Positions 11,131-22,594 of a stretch of 64,000 nt of DNA are shown piece by piece. The stretch is from NCBI RefSeq assembly GCF_040939455.1, contig NC_134111.1, positions 60,034,501 through 60,098,500 of the forward strand, read 5' to 3'. The position numbers and the translations under genes are program-made. Every line of letters starts with the position of its first letter. Position 1 is the stretch's first letter. Source of the stretch: Microcebus murinus (lineage: Eukaryota; Chordata; Mammalia; Primates; Cheirogaleidae). The notes beneath the pieces are model-generated. The model did no database searches, was not told the DNA's origin, and worked only from the letters and a program-made list of their open reading frames with translations.

Positions 11131-12648
11131 TTACTTACTAGGTAAGCGATGGAGTATTAGGTAAATCATGGTAATTATTTATTGAATAGTACTTTATAAA
11201 TATGCCATGTAATTTTTACAACTCCATGAGATAGACATTACTATCAAAGATAAAAAAAAATCCATGTATTGTTTTTAACGGGAGAAATTGTTAGGAACAC
11301 TTTTAATAATGTAAGCTATTTGCAAATCATTGCAGTGGAGAGAAGCTCAGAGTGAATTAGTTTTCAGATACCAGAAATGACACCAATTTTTTTACTTTGA
11401 GAGAAAAGAAGACAGAGAGAGGTGGGAAAAGTAAAAAGAAAAACAAACCAGAGCAACTTCATTTATATTTTAAATGATTTCATTTATATTTTAAATGATT
11501 TGCAGCAGGTGTTGTTTATAATCTATCAATATTTCCAACACCAGTCACATCTTATGACTCCATATTTTACAAAGCTCAAAGTCCCCACGGCATAGCTGTT
11601 TATATATGTGTGTGTGTGTATTATGTATAAATGCCATCACATATGTGTGTACATACATATATAAACTTTTATATATTTTAATATGTATTTTTAATATGTA
11701 TATTTTAATATAAAGATAGATCTGTACATATCTGAGAGTGCTTTTATCTTCTTGGGCATTGGATGCCAGAAAACTTAGGGAAGTTAAGTGCCCACGAGGG
11801 AGAAAAAAGGGGAGCATGGAAACTAGCTCACTGATCACAATTCAGCTCACCAATGAGCTTGTAATCCAAAATGGTATTGTTAATTTCTGGGCTAGAGACA
11901 ATGTACTCCAGGGTCTCTGGCTAAATAAAAACTTCACATGCCTTCCTCAGAAGCTACTTTTATTAAAGCTGACTTATTCCTGAAAAGTAGAATCATATTT
12001 CTGATTCTATATCTCAGAGAACAGGCTTTTATCATCTTGGTTTGCCATTATGCTTTAGAATCTCCTAAACATTTTCAGTGATCTCTTCTCTGGGCCATGC
12101 TCTGATTCTTTTAATTTCAAAAAGAAGTAAATATCAGGATGTCAACAGACAAAAACTGGTCAAAAAGTTCCATGTGACCTTTTATTCTCTATTTTAAATG
12201 CAATGTTTAAAGCTTGCTTTCAGTTCTCTGCAGAAAATGAAAGATTTTAAGTGTTTGAGGATCCTGTGCTGAGCTTGTGTTAAATGCTGATGTTTGTAGT
12301 GGGAAATTAGAGGGCTATACAAAAATTTATTGCTGGACTATTGTGGAGAATTTCTGGAGCATCCTTCTGTAGCAACTTTTCATAACCTTTGCAGGGTCTG
12401 GACAGAGCAGAGAGTGTGACTTATGAAGAAATCTTCAAGAGATCCTCTAGATCTTAAACCTACTGGCTCTTTTTCTCAAATAAAGGCAATGTGCAATACC
12501 TTTAAAAAAAAAAAAGAACAAGCTGCTTACTCTTTTAATCTAAGAAAAAACAAAAACAAACAAATACCCCCCCAAAAAAACTCCAAAACAAAACAACAAC
12601 AAAAAAAGAACAAGCCTTTGCTTAAATAAAATGAGGCAACTGGTATGT
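11131..12648. other. Unassigned AT-rich sequence with simple-sequence tracts
   Basis: A perfect 21-bp tandem duplication lies at 11460-11501. A TG/TA-rich tract spans about 11595-11715. An A-rich, C-interrupted tract spans about 12500-12612. No gene or named transposable element seen. Lysine- and asparagine-rich frames over the A-rich tract are artefacts. Confidence 0.5.
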
Positions 12649-13054
12649 TGTCTTAGTACATTTTCTGTTGTTATAACAGAATACCTGAAACTGGGTGATT
12701 TATAAGAAAACAGAATTTATTTTTTACAGTTCTGAAGGCTAGAAAATCCAAGGTTGAGGGTGTGAATCTGGTGAGGCCCTTCTTGCTGGTGGTTCCCAGG
12801 TGATGCCAGACACTATGTGATGAGGGAACTGAGTGTTCTTGCTACTGTCTTTTCTTCTTATAAAGCCACCAGTCCCATTCCTATGATAACTCATTAATCC
12901 ATTAACCCAATAATTCCTGAATATTGCAGTCCATTTGTGAGAACAGCCTTCATGACCCAATCACTTCTTAAAGGCCCCCACTTGTCAATCCTACCACATC
13001 GAGGATTGAATTTCAACATGAGTTTTGGAGGGGGCAAATATTCAAGCCATAACA
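12649..13054 (-). mobile_element. MLT1-type MaLR LTR
   Basis: Reverse-complement MLT1 wording: 'tgtcttagtacattttctg' at the start, 'acctgaaactgggtgattta', 'tgacccaatcacttcttaaa', and 'tttcaacatgagttttggag' near the end. It opens with TG and closes with CA. Five-base flanks tatgt (12644-12648) and taggt (13055-13059) match at 4 of 5 positions, supporting a TSD. It is a solitary LTR with no internal sequence beside it. Confidence 0.85.
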
Positions 13055-13295
13055 TAGGTCATAGCATGAAGTAAGCCTAAATTAAGGTGTGGTATTTAGA
13101 AAACGTTATTCATTCTCTGTGAGAGAAACATAGCAATCTTATATGAAAGAATGTAGTGTTCTTAAGCAATCCATCTTGGAAATAGTAATAATTTTACTAA
13201 TATTTTATTTTCCCTTAAGCAGGAAAGAAAAATTATATGGCATGCCAAAGGAAGATTCAGCTCCACATGGATATGTGACCCCCCCAAACTCTTAA

Positions 13296-13445
13296 TAATA
13301 TATTATTATTCCTGTTTTACTCACGAGAAAATTAAGGCTTAGAGTGGTTGAGTAAATATGCTCAAGATCATATCTTTTGCTAATGGTAAAACCCCTCAGA
13401 TTTCTTCAACTCCAAGGCCATGTGCTTTACTTATACATCATGTCT
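13296..13445 (-). repeat. MIR SINE relic
   Basis: 'tgttttactcacgagaaaat', 'ttaaggcttagagtgg' and 'ctccaaggccatgtgcttta' fit MIR read in reverse complement. Confidence 0.65.
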
Positions 13446-13605
13446 GAGGACGAACTCCTCAGCCCACTCAGCCTCAGCATCTTCACCAGTAAAATGGTGC
13501 TGGCTATCTTGTTGAGTGTGGTGAAGGTTAGATATAACTTATGTAAAGTTTCCAGTGCAGCAGCTGGCTGTTGGTTACGTTCAATAAATGAGAGCTTTTT
13601 CTATT
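13446..13605 (+). repeat. MIR SINE relic, forward copy
   Basis: 'cagcatcttcaccagtaaaa', 'tggtgaaggttagatataac' and 'gttcaataaatgagagc' follow the forward MIR pattern. The preceding MIR relic points the other way, giving a head-to-head pair. Confidence 0.55.
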
Positions 13606-15001
13606 ATTAAACATGTACCAGATAGATAGTGGGTAGGTGGGCAGACATATTGTTAAGAAAGCCTAGTTGGCAGGCAGTAAATTTCAGGAAAGTCTGAGGA
13701 CTATCGTAGGAGCATTTAGCTCATGGAAGGGCTAGACAGAACAAATAAGGGTGTGGCCGAGTTTTATAGAAATTGAAGGCAAGAGCCTTCACTCGCTAAA
13801 CTCACTGAGTACACAATGAATTTGACCTCTTGAAAACAATGGAACACTCTCCTGTAAATCTTAGTCTTGCTAAAGTGTTTAATTGCTAAATAATTTAATT
13901 TAAAGTAATATATTTGCTAATAAAAGAATCCAATCATTTTTTAAAGCTCAAGCATGAGAACAACAGAGGTTACAATTTTCTTTTGTCATGGTCTGGGATT
14001 GGGATTGAAATCATTTTTAATTTGTTATTTCACATGTAACCATGACTAAAATTTTCTTTAGATTTTTTTTTTAATGCAATGTAATACAGGTTTGACATTT
14101 TAAAAAAGTGATGATGTGTGACAGCAGCAAGAGTGGTTTTGAATGTGACTATATAACCTGTCAAAGAATTTGCATCAGGTCTTTCTGAAGTGCTGTCATT
14201 CCCATTCACAATAAAGGCACTCAAACCCCTCACTGTCCCACAATAAAGGCTGTCACCTAGTCAGCACCAATTTCGTCTGCATGTGATACTGCCGATGCGT
14301 GTCATGCTCTTGTTAAATTCACTGTGGGTCAACTACCTAAATGTTTCTTCTCAGTGATTCAATCCTAAAACATAAGGCCCAGTCATACCTAGAAAGTGGG
14401 GCAGCTGGCATCTTTATGATAGCTGCATTAGGGCCTGATGAGTAAGGATAGAACCCAAATTTAACACAGGTACCAGTACAAATGAAGTGGTGAAAATACC
14501 AATAAATTACTTTTGCATATTCATATATTATTCCAAAGGCATTTGGTTTGATTAGTTACTGGCCCTCTTCTTATTGAAGTGGGAAGGTTTCAGAGTCTTA
14601 CTGAAAGTACCCAATTGTTATTCATTCATTCCTTCATTTATCAAACTTTCCTTGAGCCAGGTGCTGTGCTAAGCATTGAAGATACAAAGACAACTAAGAA
14701 TTAGCCTCCATCCTCCTGGCCCTCAACATATTATTGGGAAGAGAAATTTCAATGGATTAACAGAAATCAGCATTATTTTGTTTTTGAACTTTCTTGTTTT
14801 CTTGATCTGAAAAGACAACTTTCCTGTTTTTGCTCAAAAGGTGTAATGCGTTAAACGTGCAGTGCTTTGGAAGGTGTGGAAGAGCAGGAAAGTAAGGATA
14901 GCAATATTCTCTTCTACCCAATTCCTAGTCTATATGATGCTGTTACCTTGCTTATATCTGAGTTCCCCTATATTTCTTAGCAAGTGACACAGATGACAGC
15001 T
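13606..15001. other. Mostly unassigned, with an L2-like tail near 14620-14760
   Basis: The part at 14620-14760 ('attcattcattccttcattt', 'aggtgctgtgctaagc') resembles the 3' end of L2 in reverse complement. The rest shows no recognised gene or repeat. Confidence 0.4.
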
Positions 15002-15220
15002 CTATTTGTATTGAGATGGGGGTGTTGGCTGTGGAATTTTTTTATTCAGTAGAAATTGTTGCTGCTCCATCTCTGCATTCTCCACTTTGGTTAGGAGTCT
15101 CTCTTTATCGGTTCCTAATTGCAGAATCTGAAGCAATCTTTCTAAAATTAACTCTTGCCTCCCTGGGACCTTAGAATAATTTAGAAAAGACATACCACTA
15201 TGATTAAGTCTTCCTGACAC
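15002..15220 (-). pseudogene. Protein-like minus-strand frame, unidentified (possible exon or pseudogene relic)
   Basis: A 72-codon minus-strand frame whose middle is rich in Glu, Gln, Leu and Lys with helix- and coiled-coil-like spacing (for example 'ILERLLQILQL' and 'KVENAEMEQQQFLLN'). That is unusual for random AT-rich sequence. An acceptor-like 'attattctaag' precedes the helical part on that strand. I do not recognise the protein and see no donor, poly(A) or continued frame. Chance is the main alternative. Confidence 0.2.
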
Positions 15221-15309
15221 TTGTGTGTGTTTCTATTCTATTGCCCTTTCAATTGTTATTATATATAAGCATATTTTATTTTATGTATTATAGAATTAGT
15301 ATCTATTTT

Positions 15310-15720
15310 TCAGAAAAGATTCCAAAAAAATAGTGAAGAGAAAAACAGAAAATAAAAATGTACTATGCTATATCAGTAGCCAGATAGAACCACTGTTGAT
15401 ATTTGGTAGACTGTTCTTCTAGTCCTCCTTAAGGCACTCAATATACACTTTTTCTTTAAACAAAATTGGGGTTTTGGTAGAAAAAATGTCAGAAGTAGAA
15501 ATGCGCGGTCAAAGAATCTGGACATTTAAAACATTTTAAACATGTTAACAAATTCTTCTCCTGAATCAGTGTAGCAATTTGTACCCCCACCAAAACTGTG
15601 TAAAAGTGGCTATATTTTTGAATTTGCCAAGGTAAGATGTCATTCTTTTTTAATGATAGATGAGCTGTCTCCATTTTTACAAATTCTTGGTACATCCTTG
15701 GGCTTCTGATTGCCCATCAA
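15310..15720 (-). repeat. Very old L1 3' end (L1ME-like)
   Basis: 'acccccaccaaaactgtgta' and the preceding 'agaagtagaaatgcgcggtc' resemble the conserved L1 ORF2/3' region in reverse complement, remembered as 'actcccaccagcagtgta'. Diverged; limits approximate. Confidence 0.45.
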
Positions 15721-16540
15721 TTCTCTTTTTGATATGGACCATGAGAAAAATCAAATGTCTTGATTGACTGAAGACTTTTTTTTTTACCTATGATGCTTAC
15801 CCACCTGCTTGCAGCTCCATCCCTTATGCAAACTTGCTCTGGCTCCTTGAAATCTATTTGTTTTTGCTGTTGTTGTAGTTATTTATCTGTTGGTTCTGTC
15901 TTAAGCATGCATTAGATTTTTCTGTCACTTTCTCCTTTCTCTGCTGAAAAAGTGGCCTGCTCATAGGAAGGTCACCAAAACAAGGGTAGACTTCTACTTG
16001 ATTCTTTCATTAATCTATTAACAAGATAGATTTAAGCCAGTATTTAATGCTCACTTACTTGTGCATAACATTCTTGGAAAGAACAATCTCTGATCCCATA
16101 ATCACTCAGCTGATTGTTTAAGACTTTCTGAATAAGAAAAATGCAACATGATTATTTTGGTTAGGAAAACAGAGACCACTCTACGTATTTCAGACAAGAT
16201 GGGACTTCATTCAGAGACTTACAGGCTTTCACACCTGCTAGAAAAAATAGAGAAACAAAGGTCAACAGCCATATAGAATATATAAAAACCATGTTTTCTA
16301 TATAGAGTATTTCTGTTTGACGACGATACCCTTGGTTAGATTTAGGTCATTTTCATAGTGAGTATTCATCTACTAATCTGTTTGCATCTGAAGAGGTGTT
16401 CAGTTCTTTTTATGAGTCACTGCTTTCTGTTAGAGGTTGTAAGCATTTTCATAAAGAATAACAGCCACTTCGCCCCTGAATGGCATACTAAGGTTGGCCT
16501 ATCTGCTGCTATTGCTATTTTCTGACAGGCAATAGCAATA
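15721..16540. other. Unassigned intergenic sequence
   Basis: No recognised feature. Ordinary AT-rich sequence. Confidence 0.45.
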
Positions 16541-16765
16541 TTATGTTTCTTGAAGTTGTCTCTGTGTGCCTTTATACTGTTCCTTCAGTCCTCCTTGTTT
16601 GCTGTCACCTGATTCAAGTTGCTGAGCCATAGCTTCTTGATACCTGGCTTGAGTCCATCCTCCTCTAATATACACCCTCTGATCGTGAGTTTCAGTGAGC
16701 AAAGTTTCAGTGCTGTGAACTGGCTGTGCTCCAGGCCTCAGCTGCTGATAAATCTGCCTTGGCAT
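16541..16765 (-). pseudogene. Protein-like minus-strand frame, unidentified (possible retropseudogene fragment)
   Basis: A 74-codon minus-strand frame of unusually balanced, hydrophilic composition (Gln-, Glu-, Thr- and Gly-rich, with segments such as 'TQARYQEAMAQQLESG' and 'LKEQYKGTQRQLQE'). A stop codon lies two codons before its ATG. After its stop, another minus-strand frame stays open for about 40 codons, which would fit a frameshift in decaying coding sequence. I do not recognise the parent protein. No splice sites or poly(A) tail are evident. It could be a retrocopy fragment or chance. Confidence 0.25.
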
Positions 16766-17404
16766 TTGATGTTAAGTATAGCTCTCAGATAATGACTACA
16801 TTTTTTGAAGCTGCATGCAACATTTTGATAGGCTGTTATTATAAACCAGCACCTAAGACTGGAGACAGGAATGGGAAGGAATTTTCCATCCATAGAAGCC
16901 CGTTAACAGTGGTTGTTCTTTTCTGTACTCATTAATGTAGAGTCTAAAGATTTTTTAACAGAATGTGATGCAAAAATCAAAAAAGACAGGCTAGGGCATA
17001 GTCACCCTCAGGGTGACTTAAATTTGTGGCTTTGGCAAGCAGTGTTACCAGAAACCTCAGACAGCCTTTGACCTAGGATGTCTTTGAAAATATGGATAGT
17101 TATCTATCAGGTATATCTACAACAGAAAGTCATACCTGATATAGACATATAGGAAACAAAAATGCCAATTGACTCCTGCAGTGACTGATACCCCTCACTT
17201 TTAGTAATCCCAGGTCAGTGTTCCCTAAATACTCTTCAAACCTTAAGCCTTTAGATATACTCCAAAAAACGTTTTCATGGTCAAAGTAGTTTGGGAAATA
17301 CTGTGATTTTTAGTCACATTTGGAGATTCACAATTAGCATTTTAAAACATATGACAAGTCCTGCAGTAACAAAACCTATTTAATTTTGTTGAACCTAGCA
17401 CTCT
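16766..17404. other. Unassigned intergenic sequence
   Basis: No recognised gene or repeat. Confidence 0.45.
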
Positions 17405-18244
17405 CTTCATTTTTTTTTAAAATTACAGACATTTCTTTTCTTCTGCATTATTTTGATAATGTCTTGTTGAAAACTGGGATTTTCTCCCTCCTCCCCCCAC
17501 CCCCCGCCATTGTTTGCTCTGGCCAACTATTTTATTCTAGTTTACTATAGCTGAGGTTCTTGAGCTTTTTCTGAACATTGGCTTCCCTGGCAGTCTGGTG
17601 CGGAATGCCTTCTCAAAATAAAGTTTTCTCTTGCTGATTTCAAGATTTTCTCCTTGTCTTTGACTTTCAGCATTTTTTACTATGATGTGTTTGTGAGTGT
17701 CTTTGTGTTTAACTTGCTCAGAGTTTGCTGAACTTCCTGGATGTATAGATTATTCTGTTTCAATAAATTTGGGAAATGTTTGGTCATTATTGCTTTGAAT
17801 ATTTTTTCTTCTCATTTTTCTCTCTCTTCTCTTTCTGGCACTCCCAGAAGTACCAGACTTATTTATGCATATGTTGGTGCACTTAGTGGTACCCATAGTT
17901 CTCCGAGGCTCTGTTCATTTTTCTTCATTCTTTTTTTCTCTCACTTTGTGTCATGTATAATGTCTACTGATCTATCTTCAAGTTCAGTAATTATCCTGCT
18001 AGTTCAAATTGACTGTTGAGCCCCTGTGGTGACTTTTAAAATTTTGCTTATTGTATTATACTTTTTACTTTCAGATTTCCATTTGATATTTTTAATAATT
18101 TTTACCTCTTTATTAACATTTTATATTTAATACAGTGCCATAATGCCTCCCTTTACATCTTTAGTCATCCTTTCCTTTAGTTTTGTGAATCTATTTATAA
18201 GGGCTACTTTGAAATCTTTTTTCTTTTAAAAATTTAGCATCTGG
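17405..18244 (-). mobile_element. Old L1 (L1M group), ORF1-proximal part, segment 1
   Basis: Reverse-complement L1M ORF1-region wording: 'gcacttagtggtacccatag', 'gaggctctgttcatttttct', 'gatctatcttcaagttcag' and 'tttgaatattttttcttctc'. The reading stops at 18244 inside 'aatttagcatctgg' and resumes at about 22595 with 'ggcagcttctgttacc', which are adjacent in the consensus as I recall it. The gap is filled by the plus-strand L1. No ORF1 frame survives. Confidence 0.75.
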
Positions 18245-18447
18245 AGAATAGTAAGTAGATACATTTTGAAAAGATCATCTAGGAGAAAACATTAGGATTC
18301 ATGAGAGAAGTGATGGGAAACACAAAAAGTAAGTAAGGAGAAGGTTCAAGGCAGCTTGCCTGGCTGGAGTCTAACTGAGAGCCAGCTGAAGCTCTTTGAT
18401 GTAGGGAAACAGTAAGAGAGAAACTCCCAGGGCTTCATATTCTGACA

Positions 18448-19255
18448 TGGCCTTTTATTATCTTGGCTACGGGAGAACCCTTCAACTCATAGGGGCCTCA
18501 GGCCTCATATAGGGAGCTGCCTAGAGACTGTACAGAGATATAGCTCCAGAAAGGGAACCCACATGGAATCCCACAGATATCCAAGCCTGTAGCAGCTTCA
18601 GCTGGGCACCCTTCTGAGAGCTTAGATATCAGGGATCTACAGATGAGGCTGCAGCTGCCACCCAGCCAAGGTGGGGCAGGAAAATCAAGCTCTACTACGT
18701 ACATACCTAGGACAATACCCACCACCCTGCAATAGGCTTCTGTGAGATTGAGACTCAAGTGGTCGGCACTTTTCACAGCTTCTTGCCCATGCTCCTTGCC
18801 TGGGAGGGGTACCCGCTCTCCAGTTGTAAGCCCAGGGTGCTGTGCCATTTTGAAAGTTTGACTCTGGGATACATTCTGGCCTTGGGATGAGTTTGGGCTG
18901 ATATGGCTGTGGCTGCAATCAAACCAGGGAAGAACAGGGAAACCAGGGTCTCTGATGCACACCTAGGACAAAATTCACAGCCCTGTAATGGGCTGCTATG
19001 AGACCAAGACTTGGGAAGACTGCATTCTGCACAGCTTCTTGCCAAAGCTTCTCAGCTGAGAGGAGCCCCACCCTCTCTGGTCGCAGGCCCATAGCTAGAG
19101 CCATTTTGAGTGTTTAGCTCAAACTGCAAGCTGCCTTTGGGCCGAGTTCGAGGCAACATGCCTGTAGGTGCAATCCAGTCAGGGAGTGAGAAGGGAGACT
19201 AAGCTCCCCTAAGCAGATTTAGGGAAATGCCCACCACCCTGCTATGGGCCTAGTG
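18448..19255 (+). repeat. 256-bp tandem monomers in the L1 5' UTR
   Basis: The motif 'acctaggacaa' or its diverged form, followed by a cca/cag and cct core, recurs at 18705, 18961 and 19217, exactly 256 bp apart each time. Other anchors keep the same phase: 'cacagcttcttgcc' in both complete units, 'gccattttga' in both, and 'gaggctgcagctgcc', 'tggctgtggctgcaatc', 'gcctgtaggtgcaatcc' across partial and full units. This gives two full units (18705-18960 and 18961-19216), a partial one before and the start of another after. In L1, repeated 5' UTR monomers serve as promoter modules, best known in mouse. Long minus-strand frames here are artefacts. Confidence 0.85.
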
Positions 19256-19726
19256 ACTAGCCCATCCAGCTTATCACAGATATTAGCAATATCAACTTAT
19301 ACTGCTTGGGTCCCAGTGGGTTGCTCTACCACTGCTGCCATCACCCATACCACACCAGCTTTCCAGTGGCCTGAGAACCTGCCCACACATCTTGACCACC
19401 ACTCTCATTACTAGTTTCTGAGAAAAACCACATGGAGGCCCAAGAGTTGGCCCTCTAGGACCCACAAACATCAGTGTCAGAATAAGCAGCTCTGGGACCT
19501 AAAAATAGGCATGCTCAGCCCACTGCTACAACAATGGGGGCCTGAAGATTGGCTCAGTTGGTGTCCAAGTCTCCAGCAAAAATTCAACACAGCCTAAACT
19601 AATAACTGTACTCTAAGCCACCAAGGAAAACAGATACCACTGATCCTATATACTGATGAAGAAATTACAAAGATCACACTATTGCAGGTACCCAAAGTCA
19701 AAGCCAAAGTGTCCTACTCAACTGAC

Positions 19727-19729
<3 letters not shown>

Positions 19730-19762
<33 letters not shown>
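19730..19762 (+). repeat. (TG)n microsatellite inside the L1
   Basis: An uninterrupted run of about 16 TG dinucleotides between the 5' UTR and the ORF1-like part of the plus-strand L1. Confidence 0.95.
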
Positions 19763-19765
<3 letters not shown>

Positions 19766-22594
19766 CTCTTCAGGAAAAAATCTTCCCTGTGGAAGAAATT
19801 TCAAAAAATTAGAAGATTTGACTGCTACACCAGATGTGCAGGTATCAATGGAAGGACACTGGAAACATTAAAAAAAAAGAAAGGAATATGACATCACTAA
19901 AGGACCACAAAAATTTTCCAACAATAGATCCCAATTTAGAAAAAACTCCTCAAAATGCCAAATTAAGAATTCAAAATATTGATTTTAAAGAACCTCAATA
20001 AGATGTAAGAGAAACCTAAAATAATAATATAAAGAAATCAGAAAATCAATTCAGGATATGAATAAGAAATTTACCAGGGAGATAAATATCTTAAAAAAAA
20101 AACAAACCCAGAAATTCTAGAACTGAAAAATTCCTTGAAGGAAATACAAAATACATTAGGAAGCTTGAATAATAGATTAGACCAAGCAGAAGAAAGAATC
20201 TCAGAACTTGAAGATGGGACTTAAAAAAAATCCAATCAGATAAAAATAAGAAAAAAAAATGAACAAAGCATTCAAGATGTTTGGAAGTATATAACGTGAC
20301 CAATCTTATGAACTATTGGTATTCCTGAGCAGGAAGAGAGGTCAAAACTTTTTTGAAAACTATTTAAGGAGATAATCAATAAAAACTTCCCAAGTCTAGC
20401 AAGAGTTAGATATCCAGATATAGGAGGCTTAGTGATCCCCAGGCAAATATATAGCAAAAAGGAATTCACCATGGCATATTATATTCAGAATTTTTAAAGT
20501 CAAAGTAAAAGAAAGATTTTTAACATTATCAACAGAAAAGCATCTAGTCACCCATAAACAAAATCCCATCACACTAACGGCAGAGTTCTCAGCAGAAACC
20601 TTACAGGCCAGAAGAGAATGTGATGGCATTTTCAAAATGCTAAAAGAAAAACAAAATTGTCAGCTAGGAATTTTATATTGGGCCAGAATAAGTTTCATAA
20701 ATGTAGGAGAAATAAAGTCTTCCCCAGGTAAGCAAAGGATGAGGGAATTCATCACCAGTAGACCAGCCCTATAGGATATGCTCAAAAGGGCCTTAAACAT
20801 GAAAATGAAAGGTCAATATTCACTATCATGAACACACATGAAAATAAAAATCTCACATGTCTTATAAAACAATCACACAAAGGAGGAAAAGAAAGATATT
20901 AAATGGCAACATGATGAGATTTCACCAAACCACCAAGACAGAAATACAGAGAAAAAGAAAGAAACAAAAAATCATAAAACAACTAGAAAACAATTAGCAA
21001 CATGACAAGAATACAGCCTCACATGTCAATATTAACCTTGAATGTAAATGGATAAAATGCTCCACTTAAAAGATAGAGATTGGCAGAATAAACCAAAAGA
21101 CATGATCCCACTTTATTCTGTCATTCAGACAGAAAATCAACAAGGAAAACATTGATTTTAAATTAGACATCAGACCAAATGGACTTAACAGATATTTGTG
21201 GAATATTCTACTCAATAACTACAGAATATAGAATATACTACAGAATATATGCTTCTTTTCAGCAGCAAATGAAATATTCTCAAAGATAGACCACATTAGA
21301 CCACAAAATAAATCTTATCAAATTAAAAAAGATAAAAATCCTACCAAACATTTTCTCATATCACACTGCAATACAGCTAGAAATCAATGTGAAGAGGAAC
21401 TTCAGAAACTATACAAATATATAAAAATTAACCAATATGCTCCTGAATGATCACTGGGTCAATGAAGAAATTAAGGCAAAAATTAAAAAAAATTTAAATG
21501 AATGAAAATGAAAAGACAACACACAAAACTTTTGGGATATAGCAAAAGTAGTACTAAGAGGGATGTTTATATCATTAAATGCCTAGATCAAAAAAGTAGA
21601 AAGATTATAAATTAACAACCTAATATCACACCTCAATAAATTAGAATAACAAGAACTACACCCAAAGTCAGCAGAAGAAAGAAAATAACAAGGATTATAG
21701 GAGAACTAAATTAAATAGATACCCAAAATTACAAAGGATCAACAAAACGAAATGTTGATTATTCAATAAGATAAAAACAAAACAAAACAATGAACCAGTA
21801 GATGGACTATCCAAGAAAAGAAGAGAGAAGATCCAAATAAACACAATCAGAAGTGGAAAAGGAGACATTATAACTGATACCACAGAAGTATAAAATATTA
21901 TATTAATAAGAATGGGTATTATGAAGAAGCCAAAAAATATAACAGGTGTTGGCATGGATGTGTATAAAAGGGAACTCTTATACACTGTTGGTGGGAATGC
22001 AAATTAGTGCAACTTTTCTATGGAAAACAGTATGGAGATTTCTCAAGGAACTAATATTAAAACTACCATATGACCCAGAAATTCCACTACTGATTATCTA
22101 CCCAATGGAAAAGAAATCAATACATGAAAAAGACACCTGCACTTGTATGTTTATCACAGCACTATTCACATAGAAATATATAGAATCAACATAAGTGGCC
22201 ATCAACAGAGGATTGAATAAAGAAAATGTAGTACATATACACAATGGAATACTAAGCCATAAAAAGAATGAAATCATGTCTTGCAGCAACATGGATGTAA
22301 TTGGAGGCCATTATTTTAAATGAAACAGCTCAGACTGAAAGTCAAACATCATGTGTTCTCACTTACAATTGTGCACATGGAGGCAGATTATGGAATGATG
22401 GACAATGGAGACTCAGAGAGATGGGGGAGAGGGAGAGGGCTGGATGATGAGAGGTTGCTTGGTGGATACAATGTGCTCCAGTCATGAATGCACTGAAAGC
22501 CCTGACTTCACTACAATGCAATACATTAACATAGTGAAATTGTACTTATACCTCATGAATATATACAAATAATAAAAAAAAATTTTAAATCTGA

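Larger units (their letters stand above)
18228..22594 (+). mobile_element. Plus-strand L1 with 5' UTR, ORF1/ORF2 remnants and 3' end, inserted in older L1
   Basis: The layout runs in order: monomeric 5' UTR (about 18245-19600), ORF1-like region (about 19650-20900), the start of ORF2 including the endonuclease-encoding part (about 21000-21900), then an abrupt jump to ORF2 C-terminal and 3' UTR sequence ('cactgttggtgggaatgc', 'acaatggaatactaagccat') ending in an A-rich tail at 22572. Most of the reverse transcriptase region is deleted near 21900. Stop codons and frameshifts are abundant. Imperfect direct repeats at 18228-18244 and 22578-22594 (13 of 17 matching) are the likely TSD. The type resembles L1MA/L1PB and it is inactive. 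Confidence 0.8.

Noticed and set aside
12500..12629. Lys/Asn/Gln-rich frame suggesting a low-complexity protein
   Set aside because: Translation of an A-rich simple-sequence tract.
18498..18962. Longest open frame in the window (154 codons, minus strand)
   Set aside because: It lies entirely in the GC-richer, monomeric 5' UTR of the plus-strand L1 and is antisense to it. The repetitive monomers explain its openness and that of its neighbours.
19656..19891. Cys/Val repeat peptides
   Set aside because: Translation of the (TG)n microsatellite in two frames.
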